From contig NC_088295.1 in the NCBI RefSeq assembly GCF_032854445.1, positions 78,770,028 to 78,830,027 on the forward strand: 60,000 bases of DNA. Direction: 5' to 3'. Position 1 is the stretch's first letter. The number at the start of each line of letters is the position of its first letter. Below are positions 1 through 10,646 of the stretch, piece after piece. Under the pieces are notes generated by a model. The model was not told the origin of the DNA, did not search any database, and worked only from the letters and a program-made list of their open reading frames with translations. This DNA comes from Liolophura sinensis. Its lineage: Eukaryota; Mollusca; Polyplacophora; Chitonida; Chitonidae. The position numbers and the translations under genes are program-made.

Positions 1-102
1 TGTGCGTGAGTGTTGTACATGTATGTGCGTGAGTGTTGTACATGCATGTGCGTGAGTGTTGTACATGCATGTGCGTGAGTGTTGTACATGTATGTGTGTG
101 AG
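1..102. repeat. 23 bp minisatellite, about 4.4 copies
   Basis: A unit beginning TGTGCGTGAGTGTTGTACAT repeats head to tail from the first base of the window with almost no divergence, so the array probably continues past the left edge. It lies in what should be intron 3 of the minus-strand LMBR1-like gene. No coding potential is seen. Confidence 0.9.
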
Positions 103-596
103 TTCAGGGTAGGGGAGTGGATGGACCTGGTAAGGGGTTATCTCATGCTTATGGAGGATTTGTTCTATCAATACTTCTATCATCAAGTGAACCCCTAAAA
201 TAATATAATGCTGATGTGTGTAAAGGAAAACAGAAAATAAATGTATGTAGTGTATAAGTCATGTTGCCCTGACACTGTCTGTCTCCTAATAAATCACACC
301 ATTTAATGTCATCATAACCTCTCTGGACATGGAATCAGGTGACACAGGGTTACTTCCACATCATCAGAAATCACTAGCTGGTAACACAAGCAATTAGTAC
401 CAACACATGTGGCACCTAATCTTAATCCTAAGTTGTCTGTCAATGCTAATCTAGAGGGCCTGCACAGGGAAAATTGTACAATAAAGGGTATTTGAACAAA
501 TCATAATCCAGGACTGTAATGAATACAGGCTAGACAGGAACTGGACAGTGTGGCTGAGGCAGGGATTGTCCAGGTAACTGATGGGTACATGTCTGA

Positions 597-806
597 TACC
601 CTAGTTCCTCAACCTTTCTGCACATGAAAGATCAACTTTCAGTGCAGTTTATGCATATTTATAGAATTTGGAGACAATTGGTTGAATTGGTCAATTTCAG
701 GGCTTCATAAAAATTATAATTTTAGCAGTTTACAAAGAATAAAACCTTCAGCATATGCTTAATAAACATCTTGCAAACATGTGAAAAGGTTGAAGAATTA
801 CAGTTA
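597..806. mobile_element. MITE copy 1 (TIR element of about 220 bp)
   Basis: The element starts TACCCTAGTTCCTCAACC and ends GGTTGAAGAATTACAG, so the ends are near inverted complements over about 25 bases. Its interior matches the copies at 1508-1728 and 16973-17176, including CAGTTTATGCATATTTATA and a TTTACAAA...AATAAAACCTT block. No transposase reading frame is present, so it is a non-autonomous DNA element. Confidence 0.8.
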
Positions 807-936
807 CTTTCAAAGTGGCAAACTACTCTGACGCTGCCAGGTTTTGGGACGTCCAAACACACTATACATGTACATTCAGTAGCTTCCTTACTCCATGTCT
901 ACACTCTCCACTGTTTTCAATAACAGGTGTACTTAC

Positions 937-3900
937 GCTATTCTGTACACAACTGCATCGTCACCTCCTGTAAGAAATGAAAATTATATATGATACAATT
1001 TTTACAAATGAAACATACTATTAAATAATAGCTGCCCGGTTTTCCACCCACCATAACGCTGGCCGCCGTCGTATAAGTGAAATATTCTTGAGTATGGCCT
1101 ATGGTAGCCAATCAAACAAATAAATAAATACATACATAAGTCAATGCCCAAAAAATTGCTTTCAATTTTTGACATGTTTCCCCACAAAATTAATACATGT
1201 ACTATGTTTATGTCAGTCTTTTTTGAAAAATTAAACTGCTTCTATGAATATATTAGAACTATTCATAAAAACTTTTCTTTCCTCCATCATGTCTACAAGT
1301 AAAAAATTCAGGTTTTTATAACAATGCATGATTGCATGATGTTTAGGACCTCACATTATTATATAATATGCACATATTATATCACATTTTGCTGGTGATT
1401 GACCAGGTCTTGTAATGATATATATGACCCACATCACTGCATTATTTATCAAATATAATAAATAGATACCTGTATCATGTAACCTGCATCAGAGCCAAAA
1501 ATATATCTACCCTAATTCCTCAACCTTTTCACATATGAGACAGCTACTTTCAGTGCAATTTATGCACATTTTAAATTTGATTTTGGAAACAAAAGTACAT
1601 TAGTTGGATTGGCCAATTTCAGGGCTTAACAAAAAGTATAATTTTATCAGTTTACAAACAATAAAACCTTGAGAATATGCTTGAATAAACACTTTGCAAA
1701 TATGTGAAATGGTTGAAGAATTACAGTACTGAGTGCTAGACAGGAAGCTATATATGTCATGTACATGACTAACAGAAGCTATGTACATATCTGCGTTTCA
1801 TGTGCCCGCTGATTCATACACATGTGAACTACTCTGTTTCATCTTAAGTTTAGCCTTGTGAAACTGAGACATTTGCTGGATTCTCATTGATTTATAAGGT
1901 CGCTTAAGGTTTTATGGGATGTTTTAATTTTTTTATCAGGAAAACATAAATGTTGGTATCAAAAGTATCATTTTACAGCTATCACAAAAGCTTTTTTTTC
2001 ACTTTTTGTAGAATACAGAAATCAGACGTGTACACTACAATGTGTATGCTGTCGGGTAATTCTGTACACTCTAGCCCTGTAAAAGGGGAACGGGCCTGAG
2101 ATGGACGTGGACTAGGTGTTTGTCGAGATTCAATATATAATCTGATTCAGACTTAAAACTCAGAAGGATCCAAGACCTGTTGTCATGGTTGATAAGGCTG
2201 TCGCTGAATGAACATAAATTTTAATACCACCTGGAAAATAACTGCGTGTATGCAACTGCAGGGTTTATAGATACCATTTTAGCATGAAAGCATATTTAGT
2301 AGGAATGAAGTGGTGTTTAACAGATTAATTTGTGAGTCTGGCAGATTTTGTCATTCTATAGGTTAAACACTGTGACAAGTGTATCAACTACAATGGAACA
2401 AAGTCCAGTTAACCAGCTAATCTGGCATCTCTGGGTGCATGTGTACCAATCTGATATGTTACAGATTTGACATGCATGCCCCTGAATGATATCAGTTAAC
2501 ACTGACCCCTATATACATGTACATCTTTAATAAATCCTTATGTCAACTCAGTTCTCCATATTTGAGCATTTTTCAGGCAGGGAACATTCATTCCTGGACA
2601 CATGACATACACGTACATGTATGTATCTTCTACTTCTTGTTGCACTTTTACGCTGAAAAAAATAATCAATGTCTGTGTAACAGGTATACCTTTCCAAGAC
2701 ACTATACTGAAATATTTGAACTGTACAACATATGTATATACACTATATACATGAATGTATATGACACAATATTATGTGATTACTATCTATTAACATACCT
2801 GCGTAATAGTCATCGGTGTCAGCTTTCTTCTTGTAGAAACAGATGGTAGCGTATGAGCTAACATACAGTAGGATGAACAACCAGAAAAACAGCTGGAAAG
2901 AAAAGAGACACAACTTGTGGATACACGTATAAGTATTCATTACAAGGTAATAATAAACTGCCTGCAGTCATAAGCATATGTGTTCAAATCAATAAATTTA
3001 TGAATAAAATATACAATGGATAGTTTTCTGATTAACAGTTGAAATATCATACTGGCTCAACAAGTGGCATTCATCAAAACTGTATGGTGGATCTATGGTT
3101 TACACATGTATACAAAGGAAGAAAAACTGGTCAAATGGTGGTAGGAGAAAAAAAAAAGGAAGGAAGGAAATAAAAAGGTAATACAAAGTGGACAACTTCT
3201 CTACGTGACAAACATGTAGTGAAAGATGATAGCACTAATGTAAAAACTGTCAGTCTGTAAACATTGTAATCCTAATCAGGAAATAATCTGCTATGTAGAT
3301 GACAAGTTTTGTACAAACCCCTACAATTTCATGAGAAAAAAAGAAATAGAATTTTTTTTAACCTTTTGACACAGATTGAACGTAATTTTTTCGGCCATTA
3401 TTTGTTTATGTACAGACACTGGTCAAGCGTGAAAATAGTCCACGCATAATGTATACGTAACATAATGTATACGTTTTCTTAATTTTTATTTTATATTTTG
3501 AAATTTTAGTGAGGAAATCTCAAAGTTTAGATATACTTAGGATGATATCAAATAAAACAAAATTTAACATTTCTACAATTTCTGGCTTCTCATTCAAAAC
3601 TCTTGAATGTTGGTGATTTACCATAATTTGTGTTTGACATCATGTAATTATTTCACTGCATAACAGTAAATAGTTCTTCAATGTTTTGACTGTATTGCAA
3701 CGCACCTATGGCCCCTAGAAATTCGGCCACACTGACGCTACAGAGGCAATGAACCAGAGGGTGTGGCTCTGTGTGTATAAACACTAACTGGCACACATCC
3801 AGCGCTAATAGATTCCACACTGAAAACTCAACATGTTGTACTAACAGTTGCTGCTGTTCTTATTTATCTTTCTTTTTTTTGTGCTCATCACAAAATAAGG

Positions 3901-6542
3901 AGGTCAAAGAGTCAAACCCATAGTGCGTGTTACACAGGTAAACCTTCACTGACATAATCCATGCAGACTCAAACACACATAACCTGAATTTCACAGGAAT
4001 AAATTAACTGTCATTACAAGTTCAAAATGTGACTTTAAAAATCCTAAAAAGTTCAATCTGAAATTCACACAAACATGAAATCACAGAATGAGCATCTTTG
4101 CTTTTTTCTCTTGCAACATAGTGTGAATCTTTTAAAAAATCACATACTGGTACTAACACACAGAGATGTGCATTATTTATTAAATTCACACCTATTACAT
4201 TAGGTGGCTAGCAGAACTGACCAAGCTGACAAGCATATCTCATTCTGCAGAGACACGGAGATCACAAAAGTTTCAAAACCAGTTCTACATGTACTTTAAT
4301 AGTATTGACAATTTTCCAAACCAGTCAGTACTGGATGAACAGCTCTCAAAACTTGAACCACTTACTTACCTTTACTTAACATGAACATTAAGTTAGCCAC
4401 TAAATTTTACCGATACTCAATGAAGTTTTGCAGAGGTGATCTATTTTCAGGGCATGAAGATACAAACAAGAACACCAGATACATGTACATGTGTATGAAA
4501 TCTTACTGGCCCAGTCAAGACTCTCTTCTCTCTTGTCTTCAAATGGACACAAAACAGGGCCAGAAGAGACACAGACTCATGAGAAATCACCTTAGATTAT
4601 ATCTATTAAAGAATTAGTGTCCTGATGTATTATTTATTCATAATTAGCTACACCTGTAAATATTGTTAAATCGGGTGTAAAAAATATTGAAAAAGGGTAA
4701 GTTAATCTTAGTAATATGGCACTTAAAATCGCTAGATAATAAGGCTGCTATTATGCATTTTTTCCGCCAACACTCAGCAGTTTCCTCTGAATTACATCAT
4801 ACACGTCCAACATTTACAAGCTGTCTGAGCTTCGCGATTTAGTTCAGTATTAAAAACAGCTTCAAGATTGACAACAAGCATATCTAATTTCTCCACAAAA
4901 TCATGTGCTAGTGTGCATACAGTTGTAAAAACAGATCATCAAAGAGCCCAAGAGTTTTCAGATGATTTGGCCCGTTACGACTATGTAAACTTACAGAAAT
5001 CAGAGGGATTTTGTACCCACCAAAAACAGTGGTATCTGAACAACTGAAAATCACGTGAGGAATACATGTATTATATAATACACGATTACAGGCCCCTATA
5101 GGCATACTCTATTGAGAGTGCTGACAATAACATGTACCGGTAGTTGTCATCACATACAGGTATGAATTTAGAATCTCACAGGGAATAGAATGATATTTAT
5201 TATGGAGCAGACAAGAGGAAAAGAATACAGTATCGCTAGTAAATAAATATTAAATCTTTACATAAAGACATGAAATGTGTATATTGTTATAGCTTACCAC
5301 TCTATATTGGTTGGAAATGCCTGGACAAAGATCAAATTCAACGTCTGAAAATATGGAATCTGAACTCGAGCAGAGGTGTCAGTGTCAGAAATCGAAACTT
5401 CAACATTGTCCATCATGTGCTCAAACTGATACGGCAGTAAATCTGGTACAATTCATCTATAAACTGACATTTTTTTGACGTTTTGATACAAATTCCCAGG
5501 TTATTTAGGCCAGCTAGACTTGGGTTGGCCATCTATGACATCACTCGCTCAGTCATACCAGCAGCTGGCTGGAGATCGGCTAGGGCAGTAAATCTATTGT
5601 TTTTGGCAAACTTAAAGTCGTTATTACATTTCTTCGAAGCCCCTTTGGTAACATATTGTTTAAACAGGTTATAATATTTATAATTAGGACCAGTGACTAA
5701 ATCTGGACACAAATCCTTCAAGTGAGATGATGACAAGGCAGATGTAATGCATGTATGACATTGAAATGTAAAGATACTAGTGTTTGACCAGCAAACTTGA
5801 GAAAGTGAGAAGGTAAGGTTATATGACCACAGTGTAGTACTGTTCAAGTGTGCCACATGGTTCTAAGCAACAGCTGCAGAGCGCAACACAGTGCTGCGCA
5901 ACTGCGTTCATTACCACAAGGACTAAAACCGGATGGTACTGTGCAGGGACAATTTTGTTCAGTACCTTGCAGAAACTACACAGCACCATGGAATGAAATA
6001 AGAATATTTCAATGGTCTCGTTTACACACAGGATGAAAAAATGTGGAATGTTACCATGGTGATGTTAACTGGAGACTGACCTTAAGCCACAAATGAACCA
6101 TCCTGTTTACATTAACTTCATTAGCCAACGAGGGCCCAATAACAATGCCTGCATCATTTAAGGCAGTGAACACACCATGTGTGTTGAAGTGTAGGTTCTA
6201 CCTGTTTCTCTCTCTAATAAAATTGAATAATATTTGCAGGATAACTTCAACATCGCAGCACCGGTCCCCAGAAGGGTAATACAAACAAAAAACAAAAAAA
6301 AAAAACAGAACATAATTCAACTTTCAAATTCTAGAATTCATTTTTGATTTTCTCTGTTTTAAATGTATATAACCAGTTCTTCCACTCCAATTTTCCATAG
6401 AATTCTAGAGCTTAATTGGGTTAACCGATTAATCTTGAATTGTTGGTTTAACTGGACTCCATGAGCGAGGAAATAATAAACTTACAATATACTCCCGAAC
6501 GGCATTGTGGAACACTTGCTCTCGGAGGTCCACATCATCCAT
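937..6542 (-). CDS. LMBR1: LMBR1/LMBR1L-family multi-pass membrane protein, first three coding exons (partial)
   Basis: The coding exons on the minus strand are 6486-6542, 2799-2892 and 937-967, all with GT-AG borders and consistent phase (0, then 1). The start ATG is at 6542-6540. The product begins MDDVDLREQVFHNAVREYI, continues with a hydrophobic helix LFFWLFILLYVSSYATICFY followed by KKKADTDDYYAG, then GDDAVVYRI. This matches the family pattern REQ-FH--VRE, first membrane helix, charged loop, then DEDA-V-RI. LMBR1 proteins have about nine membrane helices; the vertebrate paralogue LMBR1L is a lipocalin-1 receptor and LMBR1 hosts the limb Shh enhancer in an intron. Only about the first 60 residues are present and the rest lies left of the window. 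Invertebrate members are often single and equally close to LMBR1 and LMBR1L, so the symbol marks the family only. Confidence 0.86.
1031..1131 (+). mobile_element. SINE 3' fragment
   Basis: It carries the family's conserved 3' block: CCCACCATAACGCTGGCCGC, GTCGTATAAGTGAAATATTC and an AAATAAATA tail. The tRNA-like head is missing, as expected for a 5'-truncated copy. Confidence 0.8.
1508..1728. mobile_element. MITE copy 2, best-preserved (221 bp)
   Basis: Both ends are clear inverted repeats: TACCCTAATTCCTCAACC at the left and the complementary GGTTGAAGAATTACAGTA at the right, with homology continuing into TTTTCACATATG against CAAATATGTGAAA. The interior is AT-rich and non-coding. TA is a plausible target-site duplication, because both ends abut TA, but this is not proven. 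Confidence 0.85.
2893..6485 (-). other. LMBR1-like intron 1 (3.6 kb)
   Basis: This is the first intron between coding exon 1 and the membrane-helix exon 2. Short open frames on both strands lack splice-compatible or family-like content. Purine-rich and poly-A runs occur at 3148-3172 and 6286-6306. I see no supported gene, RNA gene or clear transposon. Confidence 0.65.
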
Positions 6543-7561
6543 GACTGGTCCACAACAACACTAACCGGGAATTCCCCGTGTTTAGCGTGCTTTTCTCTTT
6601 GTTTGCCTTCAAATCACCATCTCTATGAGAGTTGCATCTAATGCAACTTTTCAAAATCCATGCACTCAGTTTATAAATCAAAACAACAATTTCCACACGT
6701 CTTGTTTCATTCAGTCCTGGATTCAAGTGACAGAAAGATGCGTTGAACATGCCATATTTATTTTCTGGCAATCCCACAATGCACGCGGACCCTACGTCAT
6801 CGTCAGTCATTTCATGGCGAATCACTGATGTGGACGGACGTAAGATGCACTGCTCTCTCGTCAAGAGCTATTTTCGCTATTTGTCAACCGTCGATTTGCA
6901 TTTTTGATCGAATGTAATGCTCATTTAACTCCAAATTGTAATTGTAAGCATCTGCTCTGCGTGAATGTCGCCCCAAATAAAGACTTATGGCGACAAAAAG
7001 ATGAACTTTCGTGTTTACATTATACAAGCACTTGACGTTTTCACCACGTAACTCGTCAACATGGCCGCGGGCATTTCAAAACAGACGCACGTGGTCGTTA
7101 GTTGATAGGCGCTGGGGGAATTGTAAAGGTTGATGCCTTTGTTGATCGCTGACCCACATCTCAGATATTCATTGTGAAAAGGAAATCCTTCAAAGAATTG
7201 ACGTCACTTCACCGGTTGACAGCACCTAGTTCTTACAATAAATATAACCATTGGGAAGATTGCTGTAATGGCATTTTGCTCTCACATTAGATTAAAACAT
7301 AGTTTGGATACCACCATTTTGTATTTTTTCTTCTGACAATGATTTTTATAATTTAGCAAACTTAAAAAATCTAAACGTTATACAAATGAAGTGAAAATGT
7401 GTAGGCCTATATATAAAAATGATATTTAGTATAGCTGTGTATAGTGTAGAAGACAGATTGTACCCATATGTCAGGCATTTTATGAACGCTCTTTAGATAA
7501 AAAAAAAGGTACATTTCTACATCAAACATCAACCAAATACATAAATCCACGTATTTTGCAG
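6543..7561. promoter_or_regulatory. Head-to-head intergenic region, likely bidirectional promoter
   Basis: The LMBR1-like start codon (6542, leftward) and the first recognised MTRR coding exon (7567, rightward) are about 1 kb apart and point away from each other. Part of this region must hold an MTRR 5'-UTR exon, because a splice acceptor (TTTTGCAG) ends at 7561, five bases before the MTRR ATG. The stretch 7040-7110 is richer in CG dinucleotides (CACGT, GCCGCGG, GACGCACGTGG) than its surroundings and is the best candidate core. Transcription starts are not visible. Confidence 0.5.
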
Positions 7562-7566
7562 GAGGT

Positions 7567-10500
7567 ATGCCATCTGAAACCCGAAATCGCTTCCTGCTAC
7601 TGTATGGATCTCAGACAGGCCAAGCCAAGGCAATAGCTGAGGAAGTTCACGACAAATCTGAGCAGTTTGGTTTACATGCGGAACTGCACTGTATCAGCTA
7701 CACAGAGAAAAAGGTATGGCATACTTTCATATTAATCTTCAAAGGGCCTGGAATCTTTGGCGCACCGAAATTACCTCCCACGACGTCACCCATTTAACCG
7801 TTGTGTTTTTAGGCATTATATGTGGATACGTGGAACATCTTAAAATGAGTAAGAATGAAGGTTAAGTTTTGAAAGTGAAGTGACATAAACCTGGTTGAAG
7901 ACCTGTAAGACAGGTTTTAGATTATTAAACTGATCTGGAAAGTTCATCATGGACAAACATATAATTTAAGCCATTCGGATTAAATTTAAAAATCCCCTAG
8001 TCAAATACATGTAGGCCGTAAGTGGGAAGGTCTACCAGCAACATGCGGATGGTCGTGGGTTTCCGCCGTGCACTGCCGGGTTTCCTCCCACCATATTGCT
8101 GGCCGCTGTCGTATAAGTGAAATATTCTTGAGTATGACGTAAAACACCAATCAAATAAATAAATAAATAAATAAATAAACAGACAGCTTTGGGAAAATCC
8201 ATCAAATATGGGTATGTATACATAATATCAAAACCGAAAAACATTGGCTTTATTTGAGATCTCTCGACATGTCTACAACTTTCAAAAGCTGATGTCATGT
8301 TTTTCTTCACTCTGTTGCCTACAAATAGTAGCTGCTGTCATAACCTACATATGTACTTCAAGGGATGTAAATCATGCCTCGGGTGGAGAAAATGGGCGGA
8401 CTGTGGTTTACCAGTTTGAGGTGCTTTTCTTTCAGTGACAAGGACAGAAGTCAGCTGCGTGCTTAAACCTTGCTTTAGACACTTGTTTTCCCAGCTCGCA
8501 TTGCTAGTTGGTTCTTCATAGTCAGCAAGTGGTCAGTGACCCTGGCCATTTGCCCAGTCTAATATTTGTTGAAGGCCACTTGTTTTCCATCATTATGATG
8601 TTCATATCTGTATGTCACACCTGGGAAAGTTTTTCAGTAACTTTCCCGAGGTCGGTAGTTTATGCCAGGCACCCATCAAACTGATGGCCATTGTATAAGT
8701 GAAAAATTCGATGTGGCCTTAAGCGACATTCAGATAAATAATTTGTCTTCATAACAGAGTGCAATGGATTCAAATCCGTTCACCAGTTTTATTCACTCAA
8801 AGTTTGTTTGAGCAAGAATAGTGGGTTTTATAGCTGCTGTTCCCCACAATGATGAACCAGTATGGATTCAAGTACTCCCAAATTTCACTTGTAACTCAAT
8901 TTCATCTAATTTGATTTCAGCTCCTGTTTGTGCATGTACATATACTGACCTCTATATGGTCGTACATGGGAAGATTGTAAGTTTCCTCCCACCATAATTC
9001 TGGCTGCTGTCGTATAAAAGAAATTTCTTCTTAAGTTTGATGTAAAACACCACTCAAATAAATGAGTAAATGAGCTCTATTTTATCTTCTGTTTCACCCT
9101 TTATGTCGTGGCAGTTCAACCTTGAGCGAGAGCGCTGTGTAGTGTTTGTTGTCTCGACTACTGGGGATGGTGAACCACCAGACACAGTACAGAAGTTCTG
9201 GCGACGACTCAATAAACGAACACTGCCTGACACTCATCTACAACATCTGCATTACTCTCTACTGGGTAAAATCTAACATGATCATGTCATGGTTATAAGT
9301 TGTTCTTATCTGTGTTTTAGTGGACATGTGGACATGTTCTTAATGTCCACTAACATGGTGATGGCAGAATTACATGTTAGTTTACTTGCGAATTATAAGT
9401 AACTTCAAATATTGAAGTATAGTGTTTTTCAAGCTACAAGCTGCCAAAATAATTTAGATAATCATGTTTCTGTGAATACTGAAATTTTAATTTCTGCGTA
9501 TTGTACCAGTATAATTTGTCTACTTCTGGATTGCGCATAGCTGTACATTCTAAGTTTTGAGATGCATGAAGCATGTATGTGTATTCAGTTAGGCCCATAT
9601 TTGTCTGAAATCAGGTCTGTAGTGATACCTGTATTTGTGGTGTGACTTACTTGTAGGTTTGGGAGACACAAATTACACAAATTTCTGCAAGTGCGGGAAG
9701 AGCTTGGACAGAAGGCTAGAGCAACTTGGAGCTAAGCGTTTTTTCCCCTGTGCCTGGGCTGATGATGGTGTTGGGTGAGTGCTTCTGGGGCATATCACAA
9801 TGGAAATGCCACATTTGGTTTAGAGGAAGTGTCATGTGAAAGCCATATTGCCATCTCGTAACTTGCATCACAGAATGGCTCTATCTGATATATGCTCTAA
9901 AAATATGTCCTGTTAACCTTGTTTATCCCTTATATCATAAAGACCAATTAATTTTGCTTCAGATATTAAAACAAATTCATATTACATAGTAAGTAAACAA
10001 GTAGTTGTCCGAATTGGAATACTGAGAAAATTCAGTCAGAAACATTGAATTTTCAGATAAAATTTAACTCTTTATCATACATTTTTACAGGCTTGAAGTT
10101 GCGGCTGAGCCATGGATTGACAATGTGATACCAGCAGTAAGGGAGTTTTTAGGATTGCCCGCTGTGGTGGTGAAATCAGTGGAGTGGGTCAGTAAGGGAG
10201 ATAACTACCCAGTTTCCCACTTGGAGGCTCCATCAGTCCAGTGTGACACAGCTCAGAGTAATGGGCAATCTGCTGCGGATAATAAGGTAGAAAATGATAC
10301 CAAAGCAGATCTGACTGAATCCCAGACAGCTGATATTAACATGTCTGAATTGTCTGGACATGGTAGTGATAGGACTGCTATTGTAAATACATCGCACACT
10401 TTGGACTCTTCAGACTCAAGAAACTCACAGAATACTTCAGAATTTTCAGGGATTGGAAATAGTTTAGCAGCTGCAGGCAGCAATGCGGTTGATGGTTATG

Positions 10501-10646
10501 TACCAGGTGGTAAGGTGTTAAACGAGCCCATGGATGTGACATTATCTCTAACCTCACCATCACCTGAACTAAGAGACTACTCTCTAACAGTACCTCTTCT
10601 GTCCCCACCATTCCTTTGCCTCACCTTCACAGACCAAACTTCAGAG
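7567..10646 (+). CDS. MTRR: MTRR exons 1-4: FMN-binding domain and long linker
   Basis: Residues 1-324. The flavodoxin phosphate-binding loop is LLLYGSQTGQAKAIAEEV (about residues 10-27); VVFVVSTTGDGEPPDT (about 57-72) and the GLGDTNYTNFC loop (about 99-109) complete the FMN site, where human MTRR has STTGTGDPPDT and GLGDSEYTYFC. GLEVAAEPWIDNVIPA closes the domain. Exon 4 (556 nt) then encodes a poorly conserved Ser/Asn/Thr-rich stretch, about residues 175-305, which is the flexible hinge between the FMN and FAD modules. Phases at the exon joins are 0, 1, 2 and 0 and are mutually consistent. Confidence 0.95.

Larger units (their letters stand above)
968..2798 (-). other. LMBR1-like intron 2 with SINE tail and MITE
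   Basis: This 1.8 kb intron has a donor after ...TACGCAG and an acceptor CTTACAG. It contains a SINE 3' end (1031-1131) and a MITE (1508-1728). The remainder is AT-rich unique sequence with no supported gene. Confidence 0.7.

Noticed and set aside
6535-6864. 109-codon minus-strand frame upstream of the LMBR1-like start
   Set aside because: It lies in a different frame from the MDDVDLREQ exon and has no family resemblance; it is probably 5' UTR or promoter.
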